NCBI GenBank assembly: GCA_907165065.1
Contig: OU015523.1
Coordinates: 27,245,834-27,309,833 of the forward strand
DNA length: 64,000 nucleotides
Direction of reading: 5' to 3'
Origin: Caprimulgus europaeus
Taxonomy: Eukaryota > Chordata > Aves > Caprimulgiformes > Caprimulgidae
Part shown: in pieces, positions 12,838 to 24,600 of the stretch
Numbering within the stretch: the stretch's first letter is position 1
Layout: the number at the start of each line of letters is the position of its first letter
The notes under the pieces: generated by a model
The model's input: the letters and a program-made list of their open reading frames with translations, nothing else
What the model was told of the DNA's origin: nothing
Databases searched by the model: none
Program-made: the position numbers and the translations under genes

Positions 12838-14470
12838 GTCATTAGCTTTGCCTGCTGCCCCCAAACCCAGTTTCGCTACCACTAACCAATTACTTTTGCT
12901 TCCATTTTGAAATGGTAGATGGAAAAGAGTCTGTTAATATTGAACAGTCTTTAAATGGCATCTGCCAGCCACCCACGTGTTAGGAAAACACAATTGTGTT
13001 TATCATATTTTATATCAAAGGAAAATGCTGGCAAAACCACAACAGCAACATTGCATTTCTGTGTGAGTTGCTGCTTCCAGCTGGGGCTGACACATAGTTT
13101 AACAGAAGCTACAGCCCTCCATCAGGGTCACAGCAGCTTTGCAGTGGAGTGGGGTTTAGCTCAGCTGGAGTAGAGTCAGAAGGGCCACTCACACTCCCTC
13201 CCACTTCAGTCGCCTCTGCTCTCTCCACCTCTCCTCACCCACAGAGCTCCACCAAACCCAAGCAGAACCAGGCAAAGGTCCATGAGAGGGTGAGGGACCC
13301 ATAGGGCTCCACGAAGCTGGAACTGCAGAGTTGGGCTGAGGAAGGCAATGAGAGCTGGAATAGATGTAAGACTGCATAGCTGCTTGCTGAGCTGAGGACA
13401 ACACAAAATTTGTTTGAAACTTGAGGAAAAGCTTAGAAATTCCAGGTCCCCAAGCAGGCAGCAAAAGGTCCTACAGTGAAGTGCTGCCAGAGCAGTCTTA
13501 TGTTGTGTACAGGGAATGTTACCAGAGAGTGGGTGGGTTGGGTTGTGTTTAAAAAGCTTTAAACACAAGAGACAGACTAAATCACCAGGCATATGTTTGT
13601 GTCATGGGTTTTTTTTTTTTAATCTCCAAATTTTTTAATCTCTGAGATAAACCCTTCTGCAGTTTGAAATTTGAACAAACTGACTGCTCCTGGTGTTGGG
13701 CTTGGAAACCTGTCAAAGTCTGTTGAGTCAGACTGAATCATGAGCAGATGGAGAAAATGAGGAAAGGCTGCAGGAACTGAAGGTGCAATATGGACAGAGT
13801 ATCAGAGAACCAAACATTTCCATCAGTCAACTCAGATGGCCACAAGAGCCTTCCCCCTCCCCTCAGATACCCTTACCTTTTCCTACAGCTGAGGTAGCTC
13901 TCACAGGAGACATGAATCAAGTCCTTTTTGTTGGCACCAGTTCTCCTGCTGCAAATTAGGAGTTGCCTTTAACCTCACTGCAATCACAGTATCATCAAAG
14001 ACAGCCTGAAAAGGACCCAACCATCTAAACCCAATTTTGTCCTCAAGGATGCAGCAACTGCACTTTGATCATTCCTGCCACATCCATCTTACCCTGACCT
14101 AGAACATCTCCTGCAACAGTTCTGCATTGCCTGCCAGTGCAGTCTGCTCCAGCATCCTCCTCCCTGACTCATGACAGACTCCTGTCACCCTCTTCTTCAA
14201 GACCTCTTATCCAGAAATGGATTCCAAGGGCATTTCTGAAAGATGGGAATGCTCCCATTGGTAGCAACTGCTGTTCTTTCATTACTTGCACTGGAACGTG
14301 ACTCAAAGTACATAATTACCAAAAATATTTTAATTTTTTTTCCCTTTCCAATCACCTGGAGATGGAAGGCATATAGTATGAAGTATAAAAACAGCAACAA
14401 ATAATATGTAAAATGCAAGCCTATCTTCTAGCGCCTAACTTGGGAGGAGGGGAGAGAGAAATGCATTTGA
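12838..14470. other. Intergenic DNA, no feature seen
   Basis: This lies between the MRAP polyadenylation signal and a CR1 copy. Overlapping minus-strand open frames of 91 and 128 codons near 13190-13590 have low-complexity composition and no recognised domain. Nothing else could be supported. Confidence 0.5.
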
Positions 14471-14965
14471 CAGAATCACAGAATCGCATGGGTTGGAAGG
14501 GACCTCAGGAGATCATCTAGTCCAACCCCCCTGCCAAAGCAGGTTCCCTACAACAGGTTGCACAGGAAAGTGTCCAGGCGGGTTTTGAACATCTCCAGAG
14601 AAGGAGACTCCACAGCCTCTCTGGGCAGCCTGTCCCAGGGCTCCATCACCCTCACGGTGAAGAAGTTTTTCCTTAGGTTTGTGTGGAACTTTTGGTGTTC
14701 CAGTTTTTGCCCATTGCCCCTTGTCCTGTCACTGGGCACCACCAAAAAGAGCCCAGCCCCATCCATTTGTCCCTTGCACTTCAGATATTTATGGACATTG
14801 ATCAGGTCCCCTCTCAGTCTTCTCTTCTCCAGGCTGAAGAGTCCCAGCTCTCTCAGCCTCTCCTTGTCGGGCAGATGCTCCAGGCCCCTCAGTATCTTTG
14901 TTCCTTCTGTGACATTTCTACACGTACCCGTTCCAAGGCCCTTCCCAGGCTTTGCTCTCCAGTGA
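14471..14965 (-). mobile_element. CR1 LINE 3' end, minus sense
   Basis: On + the copy starts agaatcacagaatcgcatgg and ttggaagggacctcaggaga, the complement of the CR1 3' terminus with its short terminal repeats. It continues through the usual blocks to about 14965. On - the frame contains DRTRGNGQKLEHQKFHTN and WDRLPREAVESPSLEMFK, the C-terminal end of the CR1 ORF2 region. The copy is 5'-truncated, as most CR1 copies are. It is much better preserved than the copies in the MRAP intron, so it is younger. Confidence 0.92.
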
Positions 14966-16718
14966 GCACTTTATTTTCCCTTTCCCTGGAGTCCTGCATT
15001 AACAGAGGCCTCCCCTGTGTGGTCTGCAGCATTCACGGATGGCTGAAATGCTGCACCCACTAGTCAAAAAAGTGTGACCTAAATCAGCTCATGCTGCTGC
15101 TTCAAAGACACAGGTGACTTCTGTAAAAATGCTGCCCCAAACCACCACCCCCACAAAAGCCACATCGTTCTCCCCAATAGCAGGAGAGGGGTGAAGTCCT
15201 CTCCTGCTATTGTGTCAGGTGTCCTCGTCTGAGCACTGGCAGCCTGCCACTGAGATCCATTTCAAACCCTGAGGAGCCCCACCACCAGCTCCAGCCGTGC
15301 ATAGTCTATAGACTAGGTGCAACGGGAAGAATGACGTCCTTCTGGGCTGTTGACTTCACTTGAGTTTCTCTGTATTTTGAGTAAAAGGCTTAAAGGGCCT
15401 GTCCGGGCAATGACTTCTGTGAGGGCAGCCCAGAGCACTGGGCCTGCCGCAGGGCACTCCGCAGCTTCAGCCACATGGTTCTCATCACAACAGCATCAAA
15501 GTGAGGAACTTTTGTTAAATTGTAGATCCTTGTTTTAAAATGTAGGCCCATATATGGAGTAAGTTTTCCATTTCCAAATGTTCTCCACAATTTATTTTAA
15601 TCAAGCTTAATTTCTTAAAATAATGACTATCCCTCTATACAATTTATTAAAATGCATTTTGAATATGTTGGCAGTAATTCACACACAGAAATCATTCAAC
15701 TGCAAACCATCTATGGCTTTTAAAGATACTTAACCATTATTTCCAGGAGGATTTCATAATCATCTTTTAATTGCCACATTACTAGAATATATTGAAGCTC
15801 AGAGGTGGTGAGAGATTAAGCCTCATTCCCAACAGTTCCCACATGCACAGCTACATTCTCTTTACCGGTAAGTACATATGAGCTGTAGATCTTTACATGC
15901 CAGGCTAGTAGCTTTGAATTGTCACTTCATTTGCATTCATTTTCTCTTTCTGTTACAAAACTACCATTAAAAAAAAAAGAAAAGAAAAAGAAAAAAATGC
16001 ATATGAACAATCCTCCAACCTTTAGTGTTTTGGCAATAGCAGTACTGGAGATATTAACAAAACATTACAGGTTAGAGAGAAAGTACTTAACTGCTGGGCC
16101 TTTCTGAATACTTAAGGCCATCAGAAAATCATCATTTGAGTATGAGGCCTCAGGGAGGATTCAGGTGCAACTGGTCAGGATTTAGATGCACTACTGTAAG
16201 GAGAGCCTACCAACACACCTGACTGGCCCCAGTCGCAGTCATGGTCTCCTGATAACACTTTCCACTTCTATAGCACTGTGCATCTTACTAGCTAAAGCTC
16301 ACTATAGGCTTGAAAGTCATCTTTATTTTAGCAGTGACAAAACTCCCTTCAGAAACCACTATTTCCATCCACAGAGAAAAATACCAAGGTGTGAAAACAG
16401 CTGTTTAAGCAGAAGTGATTTAGCAAGCCTGTTTGCATCAGCTGTACCTATCTCCAGAATCAGATCTCACTCAAGAATCACCCTTCCAACTGGTTGAGCT
16501 TCAACACATGGATTCTGCTCCTGCAGGTGCCACAGTTACACAATTTATTTAAGCAAGCATGGCCAAAGGGCATGTGAAAGGCTATGCAAGTGGTGGCAAG
16601 GTACACAAGTGCACACCCCAAAACATTCTGGGGTTGCAACTCGTTGGAGAGTGTGTAACAATTGGGTTGTGGCATTTAGGATTTGGGATTTGTTATTTTA
16701 TTAAGGGGTCACACATAC
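14966..16718. other. Intergenic DNA, no feature seen
   Basis: Contains a short inverted repeat around 15175-15210 (tagcaggagagg...cctctcctgcta) and an A-rich run near 15968-15997. No coding exon, RNA gene or recognised mobile element could be supported. Confidence 0.5.
15178..15212. repeat. Short inverted repeat (hairpin)
   Basis: On +, aatagcaggagagg is followed after about seven bases by cctctcctgctatt, giving a 14-bp stem with a tiny loop. It stands alone in intergenic DNA with no adjoining T run. It could be a chance palindrome or a small-RNA-like hairpin. Confidence 0.8.
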
Positions 16719-16960
16719 TGTGGTGGGTTGGCCTTGGCTGGCTGCCAGACGCCGACCCAGCCACTCTCTCACTCCCTCTCAGCAGGACAGGGCGGGAAAT
16801 GGGATGCAAAAGCTTGTAGGTCAGGATTAAGATAGGGAGATTGCTTACCAGTTACCATCATGGGCAAAACAGACTCACCTGGGGGAAAATTAATTTAATT
16901 TACTGCCAATTAAGATAGATTTGGGTAGAGAAAATGCATTCTGCATTACTGCCCTTCAGC
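16719..16960 (+). mobile_element. Avian endogenous retrovirus LTR fragment
   Basis: The segment starts TGTGGTGGGTTGGCC and passes through a Pro/Leu-rich block, agcaggacagggcggg, then a block ending catgggcaaaacagactcac and a ttaatttaatttactgccaa stretch. I recognise this order from a common neoavian ERV LTR. Only the left part is kept; the right part fades after about 16960, and no internal viral genes are present. Family name and right edge are uncertain. Confidence 0.65.
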
Positions 16961-18400
16961 TAGTTGAATAGTCTTCCTCCTTTCTCTAATTCCCTCAATC
17001 AAATCACACTATAAGCCACTATTAGATGTGCTCTTAGTCCCTCAAGACAGATGAAAAATTCTTTCCCTACGTGTCATGAGTATTTTATTTTCCAGTTACA
17101 TGAGATGGAAAGACAGCTTTCATTTTGGAACTCCTTTGATTTCATTTTGCCTTTTTTTAATTAATTAAAATACTTTTTTTTATTTGCAAAGATTTCCTGA
17201 TGTCAGACCTTAGGGATTTTATATGACACAAAATTTAGCCTCTAATGGGCTTGCAGCTTTTTCCAGAAATATTTCTTCTTTTTAAGTCAAGTCTTGATAA
17301 AGATAATATGGCTTCTTTGGAACAAGAACATTTATATGTAGAAGCAATCCTCATTATTTGCTTCTCACTTTTTTATTTTAAAAAACCCAAACAAATTAAA
17401 TAAGCATGACAAGGAGTGTGCATTTGAGTGTAACCACCACACTCCCCTGTACAGGATCTGTACGAAGTACCTAGGCACAGCACATATTCATGAGTCAATT
17501 GAATCTCTCCTGTTTTACATTTCAAAGGTTCAAGTTCAGGCTCTCCATGTTTGCATATCTGGAATGGTATGTTAAACTGCCCTCGAGGGCACGTTCAAGA
17601 AATATTTATCAGATTTCACACAGAATTTCCAATAAAAACCATGTATAAGCAATGAGTAGCAAGTCATTTGGGCTTTAGATCCACCTCTCAGCTTTATCGA
17701 GTCGAGAGGAGATGGGCCTTTGTTGTAAGTCCCAGCAGCGGTGACAGTCAGGGCTTTTTTAATTAAGAGAAAAAAAAACACAACAAAAAAGAAAGGAGAA
17801 GAAAACCAGACCAGCTCTGATATAAATGCTTTTAAAACCCATTTAATTTAAAAACAAGAGGAATCCCAGACCATCACGATTCCAGTGTTCAGTCTTCTAT
17901 TTATACTGGTTTTGGTATCATATATATCATGAAAGAAACTGGGATCTTCAGGGAATAGTAAACCATTGTGGCTAAACCTCTGACTCCTCGTTCTTTGCAT
18001 TTATACCACACTGTGGTGAAGCTCTGCAGTCGTTTTTCCCCATCTTATGTGGGAGAGAGGATGGATTTTAACTACATGAGGACTGAAATACAGTCCAGAG
18101 GCAATGCACTAATCAGTCTTTTCTGGTTCTTCATAAAGTTAAAAATGCCTCTCATAAAAATGATATAAATAACATTCAGTGTCCCATACTGTTCAAGAAA
18201 AGGGAAATTATAGCTTTAACGTTCCACTGAGATATGATGAATACAATTTTCCCCCTCTGAGTTTGCACACAGTAATAAAATATTGATCTTTATGACAAAA
18301 CAAGTTAGATTTGTATGGAGAACAGTCCAGGAGGGTTTCATAGCTCGCAGCTCTGACGGCAGAGCATATAACATTAAAGATTAAGTGTCAGTTCACTGAA
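16961..18400 (-). other. URB1: URB1 3' flank, probably including its 3' UTR
   Basis: Downstream of the URB1 stop on the - strand, no coding exon is seen. The - strand AATAAA nearest the stop is about 1 kb away (complement of 17372-17377); a variant ATTAAA lies nearer (complement of 17842-17847). Which one is used cannot be decided by eye. The URB1 and MRAP 3' ends therefore lie roughly 4.5-5.5 kb apart. Confidence 0.4.
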
Positions 18401-18606
18401 TTAATGCCCCAGTGTAGCCAAGTAAAGGGTTTTGCAAAGAGACATAATAGTTTCTTTCCCTTGTTTATGAGCTTCCGAGTCATCATCGTTTAATTTATCA
18501 TCTGTACTACTGCAGATCAGTTTGAGATGGGTTATTAACATATCTGGCTCCTGTGCTCCAAGCCATATGTCCCCAATGTAAACGGAAGTCAGGAATACAC
18601 AAACAG
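18401..18606 (-). CDS. URB1: URB1 terminal coding exon, 34 of 34 seen
   Basis: CT completes Ala (GCT), then [20 protein letters not shown], an acidic stretch [15 protein letters not shown] and the end [12 protein letters not shown], stop TAA at 18403-18401 (residues 2006-2073). Acceptor tttttcttccacag. A stop here gives a C-terminus that fits the family's length. Confidence 0.94.
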
Positions 18607-21600
18607 CTGTGGAAGAAAAATTAGAGAAAAATCAGAACAGATATTATTTTTCCACATGGTAATACAAAACCAAAGCATTTTACCTCCAGACTTATGTTTT
18701 AAAATAATTTCCTAACTCTTTTCCTAGATGGAAAATTTGTGGGTTTTTTGCTCATGCAAAGCCAATAATCCTCCTCACACTAAGGAAAGAAAACAGCTTC
18801 TTGTTAGCATAACCTTCTGACCTCTTTAAATAAAAGGTGTGAAATCTGACCTGTGGCTTTTGCTATCAAATGAGAACAATGAACAGCATATGGATCAGAA
18901 CCCACACCCACAGGGACTCATTTGTTGCAGACTATTTTTCCCCTTGGAATTACCTTTTTGATAACTCACTGAACTCAATTTTAGTCCTAGAAAGGAAAGT
19001 TTCTCTGAGGGAGTATGACTGTTGTACTACCAGAAACCCCTACAGTGTGACCCTATTCTGTGCTACCAACCCCTGTGCCCATACCCACCAAAGACATAGC
19101 CTGTACTTTGCAAAGTGATAAGCACCAACGGGCATGGGCAAACTTTAAACTGTTGACCAGGAAAAGACAAGTTACCTTTCTTGTTTGAGTCCTCTTCTGT
19201 CATTGCTGACAGGCACAACGTTTTCACAAGTTCATGAAAGCTGTTGTTGGTCGGGCCCTGAGCATCCATTAGGTGAAGCATGATCGAACTGAACAAACAG
19301 AGCTCTTTAAAGAGTCCGGCCACCCCACTGCTGGCCTCGCAGATCTGGGTGTAAAACTTGAAGATGTTGTTTCTCAATGCCTTATCCCTGAGTATCTCCT
19401 GCACTGCCACTGGGTGTGGCAAGATGCAATTCTGTAGCCACTGCAGAGTTAATGATGCATTTTGCACATTGAGGCCGTGCTCAACCATGGACCTTACAAG
19501 CCATTTAGTCACTACATAAGTGGACGCACAGGTAAGACTGACTGCTTCATCTGCAAGGTCAGCACATCTGAGGGGCTCCCCTCCACCTCTGGTAGGCGGT
19601 GCTGGGAGCACAGGCTCCCAGTGGGCAAGTATGGAATTCAGATGATCTCTGCATTTCTCCAGCTCAGAGACATTCAGGTCTGCAGCAGCGGTGTCTTCTC
19701 TTTCTACCTCCTTCTTTTTCCGAATGTGATGATAGGCACGAGATGAGGCTTGAGATTTGTTCTTTTCTTTAATATTTCCTGTAAGAAGAAAAACACCGCC
19801 AAAACAAACATCAGATACTCCAAAGGATTTTCTCAGTACAAAATTATGCAAGAAAGATGGTATCACGTGCTGTTTCAGTAGCTAAGAGGAGAAGTACCAG
19901 CCTCATTCAGCAGCCCAACTGAGCCTATAAACTTTAGAGCAAATGGGCAGCTCCCAGTGACTCACAGACCAAAACACCTTTCTGACTGCATCAGCCTAAC
20001 TCTGAGGTGAGCAATGACACTGCCCAGGTCCTGGCCCACAGCCCAGCGAAGCCAAGGCAGTATTTCAGAGGCCCACAAGATGCACTTTTGCCAGTAAGGC
20101 CACCTCATGAGAAATGCTCAAGCCGCTATTCTCTGGGCTTGGGGAGGCACGGCACACCCCTGCCTAGCAGCACAGCTATGCTGCTTGTGCAAGCACAGGC
20201 TAAAGCAGCAGAGCCTGCCTGCCTGCCTCCAGCACAGCTGCATCCCGCTGAGTGCCTGGCTGTCAAGGTGCTGCCAAGCCAGGGGATGTGAATTGTTCAC
20301 ACCCCAATAGAAGAGACAGGTAGCTGAAATCTGTGCCGCAGCGCTGCCCTCCGTGAGGTGCTGCCTGTGTCACGGGGAGCAGCAAAGCTCCCCAAAAGCA
20401 ACAGCACTTTGCCACCACCGTACATACCACACAGAGTGTTTTATGGCAATCTGCTTTTTAAGAGTCATTGAAAAAATCATCTGAAATTTCAATTATGTTG
20501 CAACTCTGCAGCTTAAAATGAACTTAATATATTTCAGCATTTTTTCCCCAGGACTGTGGGGGATGGGGACAACTCTTGAAATACAACCTCAGTAACAATA
20601 TTTCAGATAAAGTTCCATTTCTGAAACTGCTTTGTAAGTTCCTGAGGCTTGGAGGAACAGATTTTTTAAAACCACATATATAGTAAATTACAGATGTCAC
20701 TATAATAACTCTAAAAATCCTCAGAAAGGCACTGAAAGGGTGTGAAAACCAAAAACTTTTATAGTATCCTTTAAATACAGTCATACTTTCATAATCAGTT
20801 TAACTGATATAGAACATTTAAAGAAATCTACAGAAGTTTTAATGTGCACCAAGAGGAGTTGCTGTATTTCCAGGAAACCAGTGTTAACACCTTCCACTAC
20901 AAAGTTCCTTGTACATTTTATTCACAGAGATAACAGAAGTCATACAAGTCCAAATGTATTTTTCCTTTCTTCCAACATTGATGACAATAAGAAAAACTCT
21001 TTCACTTTTGCTTTCTTTACTGATAGTTTTTACTCATATTTCACTTTCAGATCTCACATCCAGACTTAGGATAATTCAAAGCTTTGAGCACAAAGCTTCC
21101 AGGCACTGGGTTTTTTTTTTTAAAGATTTAATTCAAGAATACAATTTTTCAAAGCCTGACACAAGATCTGCAACTAAGTTTCATTTTAAAGCTCTTTCCC
21201 TTCTTAAAACTGTGTTTCTCCAAAGCCTCCAGAATTATGTTAAAATTAGAAATCACTACAATGAAGACCTGGAAAATGTCTTTCTGTTTCCATTCCTCCT
21301 CCCCACCAAGCTATATCAGATTGTCTGACAAAAGTTATTAATACTACTTCCTATGAAGTCTGCCTCACCTGTATGGTTAGCTTGTAACAGCCCCCACAAT
21401 ATTGCTTTTCTGAAATATCTTAGTACTTACTAAGCAACTCTTTGATTTGGTATTTTTGAGCAAGAGTCTGCACATCCTCTTGCAGTTCCAGGTCTTTTTC
21501 AACGACGCTCCACTTCTGCAGCAGCAGGAGGATCTCTCTGTTTGAGAGAACGCTGTCATTCACCGTGAACCGGCTCATTTCTTTGAAGGCCTCCACAACT

Positions 21601-24600
21601 ACAGCACGATATTCCAGCACAGAATGGAGTGTGCTGAAAAACTGAGTCAGTTTGGATAGATCTAAATTAGTCCTACAAAAAGAAAACAAAAGTGCCATGT
21701 ATTTTTCTGCATGGTAATTAATAAAACAAGTACAGGTTTTTTTCTCCTTACAGTCTCTTCCTACAGTTTTCTCCTGCAGTTCTCTAGACACATACTTCTG
21801 TTTCTCAGGATACCAGTAATAATGGGTTTCACTCCCACTGAAGCCCCAGTGCTTCGCTCCATCAGTGTTTGGCAGAACAGACAATGAAAAAGTCTTTGCC
21901 CTCCTGCCTGTAAACAACAAAGGCAGATGGCACACAAGGAAGAGGCCAGAGGCCTGGAGCTCTGCCTGCACTTCCTTATTTTGCCTCATTTTTCAAAACT
22001 TGAAGGACATAAAAATAAATGTAGTTTCTCCAGGATGTGGCAATATGTCTGCATGAAGAGCTGCAAGTGCTATTGTGAACTCAAACAGAACTGGTTACCC
22101 ACTTGCTTTCTACTATCCTTGCTGCAATTGCTGTGCTTAGACCAGTTATGTGCTGTAGATCTGGAGAGAAGAGACCAACCCCTTCTTAATACTGTTGTGT
22201 TAAACTCTGCATGGTTTCTCTTTGTACAATTTGCACGTGTGGTATAGACACAGAAAGCCTAAGCCTTCAGAGAGTATGATGGATCCTTGCAGCAAATAGC
22301 ACTGCTAACTGCAGGCTCTAATCCATCAGGAAAAATGTAAAACACAGCAGCTTAAAAACGGCCAGTAATTAAGGATGTAGAATGTGACAGTAACTGTGCA
22401 TGAGCTATTATTTCCCATGTATTCAAACAGCTAAACCTTCCTGTCAAAGAAATCTTATCAAAATTCATGACTCAACATTCAAACTGAAGGGGAAAAAAAA
22501 AGCAATGAACTACCAGAGATCAAGAATTTCTTCCAGCCTTAATAAATGTCAAACCGGACAGAGGATGAGATGCAAATTGATTAAAAAAACAAAACAAAAC
22601 CAAAAAAACAAAAAACTTACCGAATGTGTTTGATTAATGTGATCAAAACATACAGAAATTCATTTACAAGCTGAATAGGAAGAAACTTCCTGTTCTCCTG
22701 GGACTGATTCTTGCTTTCTCTCTTGCCTCCTAAATTTGTTAGCCACAGAGTATGGAGTAAGGAAATAATTTTATTTAACAGCTTGTTTTCTAGAAACCTG
22801 AAAAACAAAAAAAAAGAAGCAAACACCTATTTGAAAGGCAGATCCTGACCAGGAACCAGCCCAACACCTAGAGGGGACCATATTCTAGTGTATTTTTGGA
22901 GCCGTGAATGGCAAAAGGTGTCCCTGAAACAGAGGATGTAAGAAGAATACTTCTCAAAAGTATAATCACAAAATAAGTATTGGGTGCCAGAGGCCAAATC
23001 CAGGTTTTCTCACTTCCAAATGTACCAAACTGTACCAAGGAGTGGTGCACAACAGGAACAGTACTGGGAACCTGTTCAGGCTGACCACACTGTAGATGAA
23101 GCAGAAACCTTGCCTGAACCTGCCAGGGGAATCTGTGCAAAACAGAGAGACAAAGGGAGAAGGAAGGAGTGGGAGGAGAAATGTTATAGACAGCTCAAAT
23201 TCCTTATTGTGCCAATTACTGTGTAGGAAGTCCTATGACAGGATGTGAACTGTGGGTATTTGAAATGAAAGAGTCACACACGCTAAAACAAGGTGCCATT
23301 TTGTTTTCTAGTTTTTCAAGAAAGCATTATTAAAAACATGAAGCTCTCCTCACCATCGTCCTACCACAACCTGAAAGCATCTTCATCGTGTTTTTAGAAA
23401 CGCAAGGGAACGTTTCAAAGTTCGCCAAGTTCTGCCAGCATGGCCCTAGGTGCCGAATGTCACAGCTGCTGTCAGACCATCTCCATATCTGTCACCTTTG
23501 TTTTCATACTCAGCTGCATAATTATCCTACTGTGAACAGTAAAATTGTTCCCATTTCACCAGTATATCCCTAGTTACCTTTTCTCTAAGATGTGCAGTAT
23601 CCAGGTTAGGAGGCTGTGATCTTGTATCAGCTCATAGGCAGCTCTGGTGACATGGGCAGCATTTTGTAGTATCTCCAGAATATGACTCTGAAACAGAAAA
23701 TGTATTTTGTTCTTTTACACAATTAGAACATAGTGAGAATCTAATTATTATCAATCTTTAGGAAGGCTATAATGAGCAATCTGACTGCTGTCTGGGATCT
23801 GATCAACTTACAGTTAAAATGTATTACCAAACACCACATGTTCTTAGCAATCTCAGGGAAGAGAAGGCAATATCTTTTCCAGGCTTTGTACACACAGATG
23901 CTACTCTTAAAAAGAAGTCTTAATGTAGCAAGACAATTTTCTCTTTTTGTCCAAGACTTGATGCTAATTGAGATATTCTAACAGACTGGAATTCTCAGGG
24001 TGGACAGTTATAAACATGAGAGCTTCTGGCATGCGAGTTTTCTTCCTGATAAAGCATTGTACAAGTAATATGCTAGTTAGGGAATAAGGAGATCTAAAAA
24101 AGCAAAGGCTCTGGCTGTATGAGCTAAACTGAGACATCTGCACTATCTTCCAAGAAGCAGTAGAAATACAACTAGAGCCAGACCACCAGTTAATTAAATT
24201 GAGTGAGGTTCCACGATGGCAGGGACCTGTTCCAATTTCAGGGGACAGAGATGTGGCTCTGGTTTAGACATAAGCAATTATTTCCCCCTCCACACATACA
24301 CAAAATCCACAAGGAGGAGATTTTCAAGAGGACAAGGGAGGAGTCAACTGCTCCTTTCTGCTTTGTGTTTGTTTTTTGTGTTTTGTTTGCAAATCACGCA
24401 AACTTTTGTGGGTTTGAGTTTGGTGGGTTTGTTTTGGTGGGGTTTTTTGTTTGTTTGGTTGGTTGTTTTTTAAAAAAAATTCTTACCTGGGAGCCCTCAT
24501 CACACAAAGGACTGTTGAAAAAGGAAAGAATGACCTGGAAAATCCTCTGGTAGTCATAAAGCTCGTAGCAATGTTTATCACGCAGCCCTTCTCCAAGAAA

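Larger units (their letters stand above)
1..12840 (+). other. MRAP: MRAP gene, 3' part (gene-level span)
   Basis: Seen: two + strand exons that join in frame (3058-3157 and 11759-11909), then a 3' UTR with AATAAA at 12832-12837. The first encodes a transmembrane segment that I recognise as that of MRAP; the second carries the stop. Known: MRAP is a small single-pass protein that forms antiparallel homodimers, binds the ACTH receptor MC2R in the ER, brings it to the surface and permits cAMP signalling. The exon for the N-terminal ectodomain and the basic stretch before the membrane was searched for between 1 and 3057 and not found; the terminal base C needed to make the first codon CAT (His) would come from it. 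URB1 lies downstream in convergent orientation, as I remember it in human. The true left boundary is outside the window. Confidence 0.8.

Noticed and set aside
13189-13592. Two overlapping - frames of 91 and 128 codons
   Set aside because: They overlap each other in different frames and are low in complexity, with no splice or family support.
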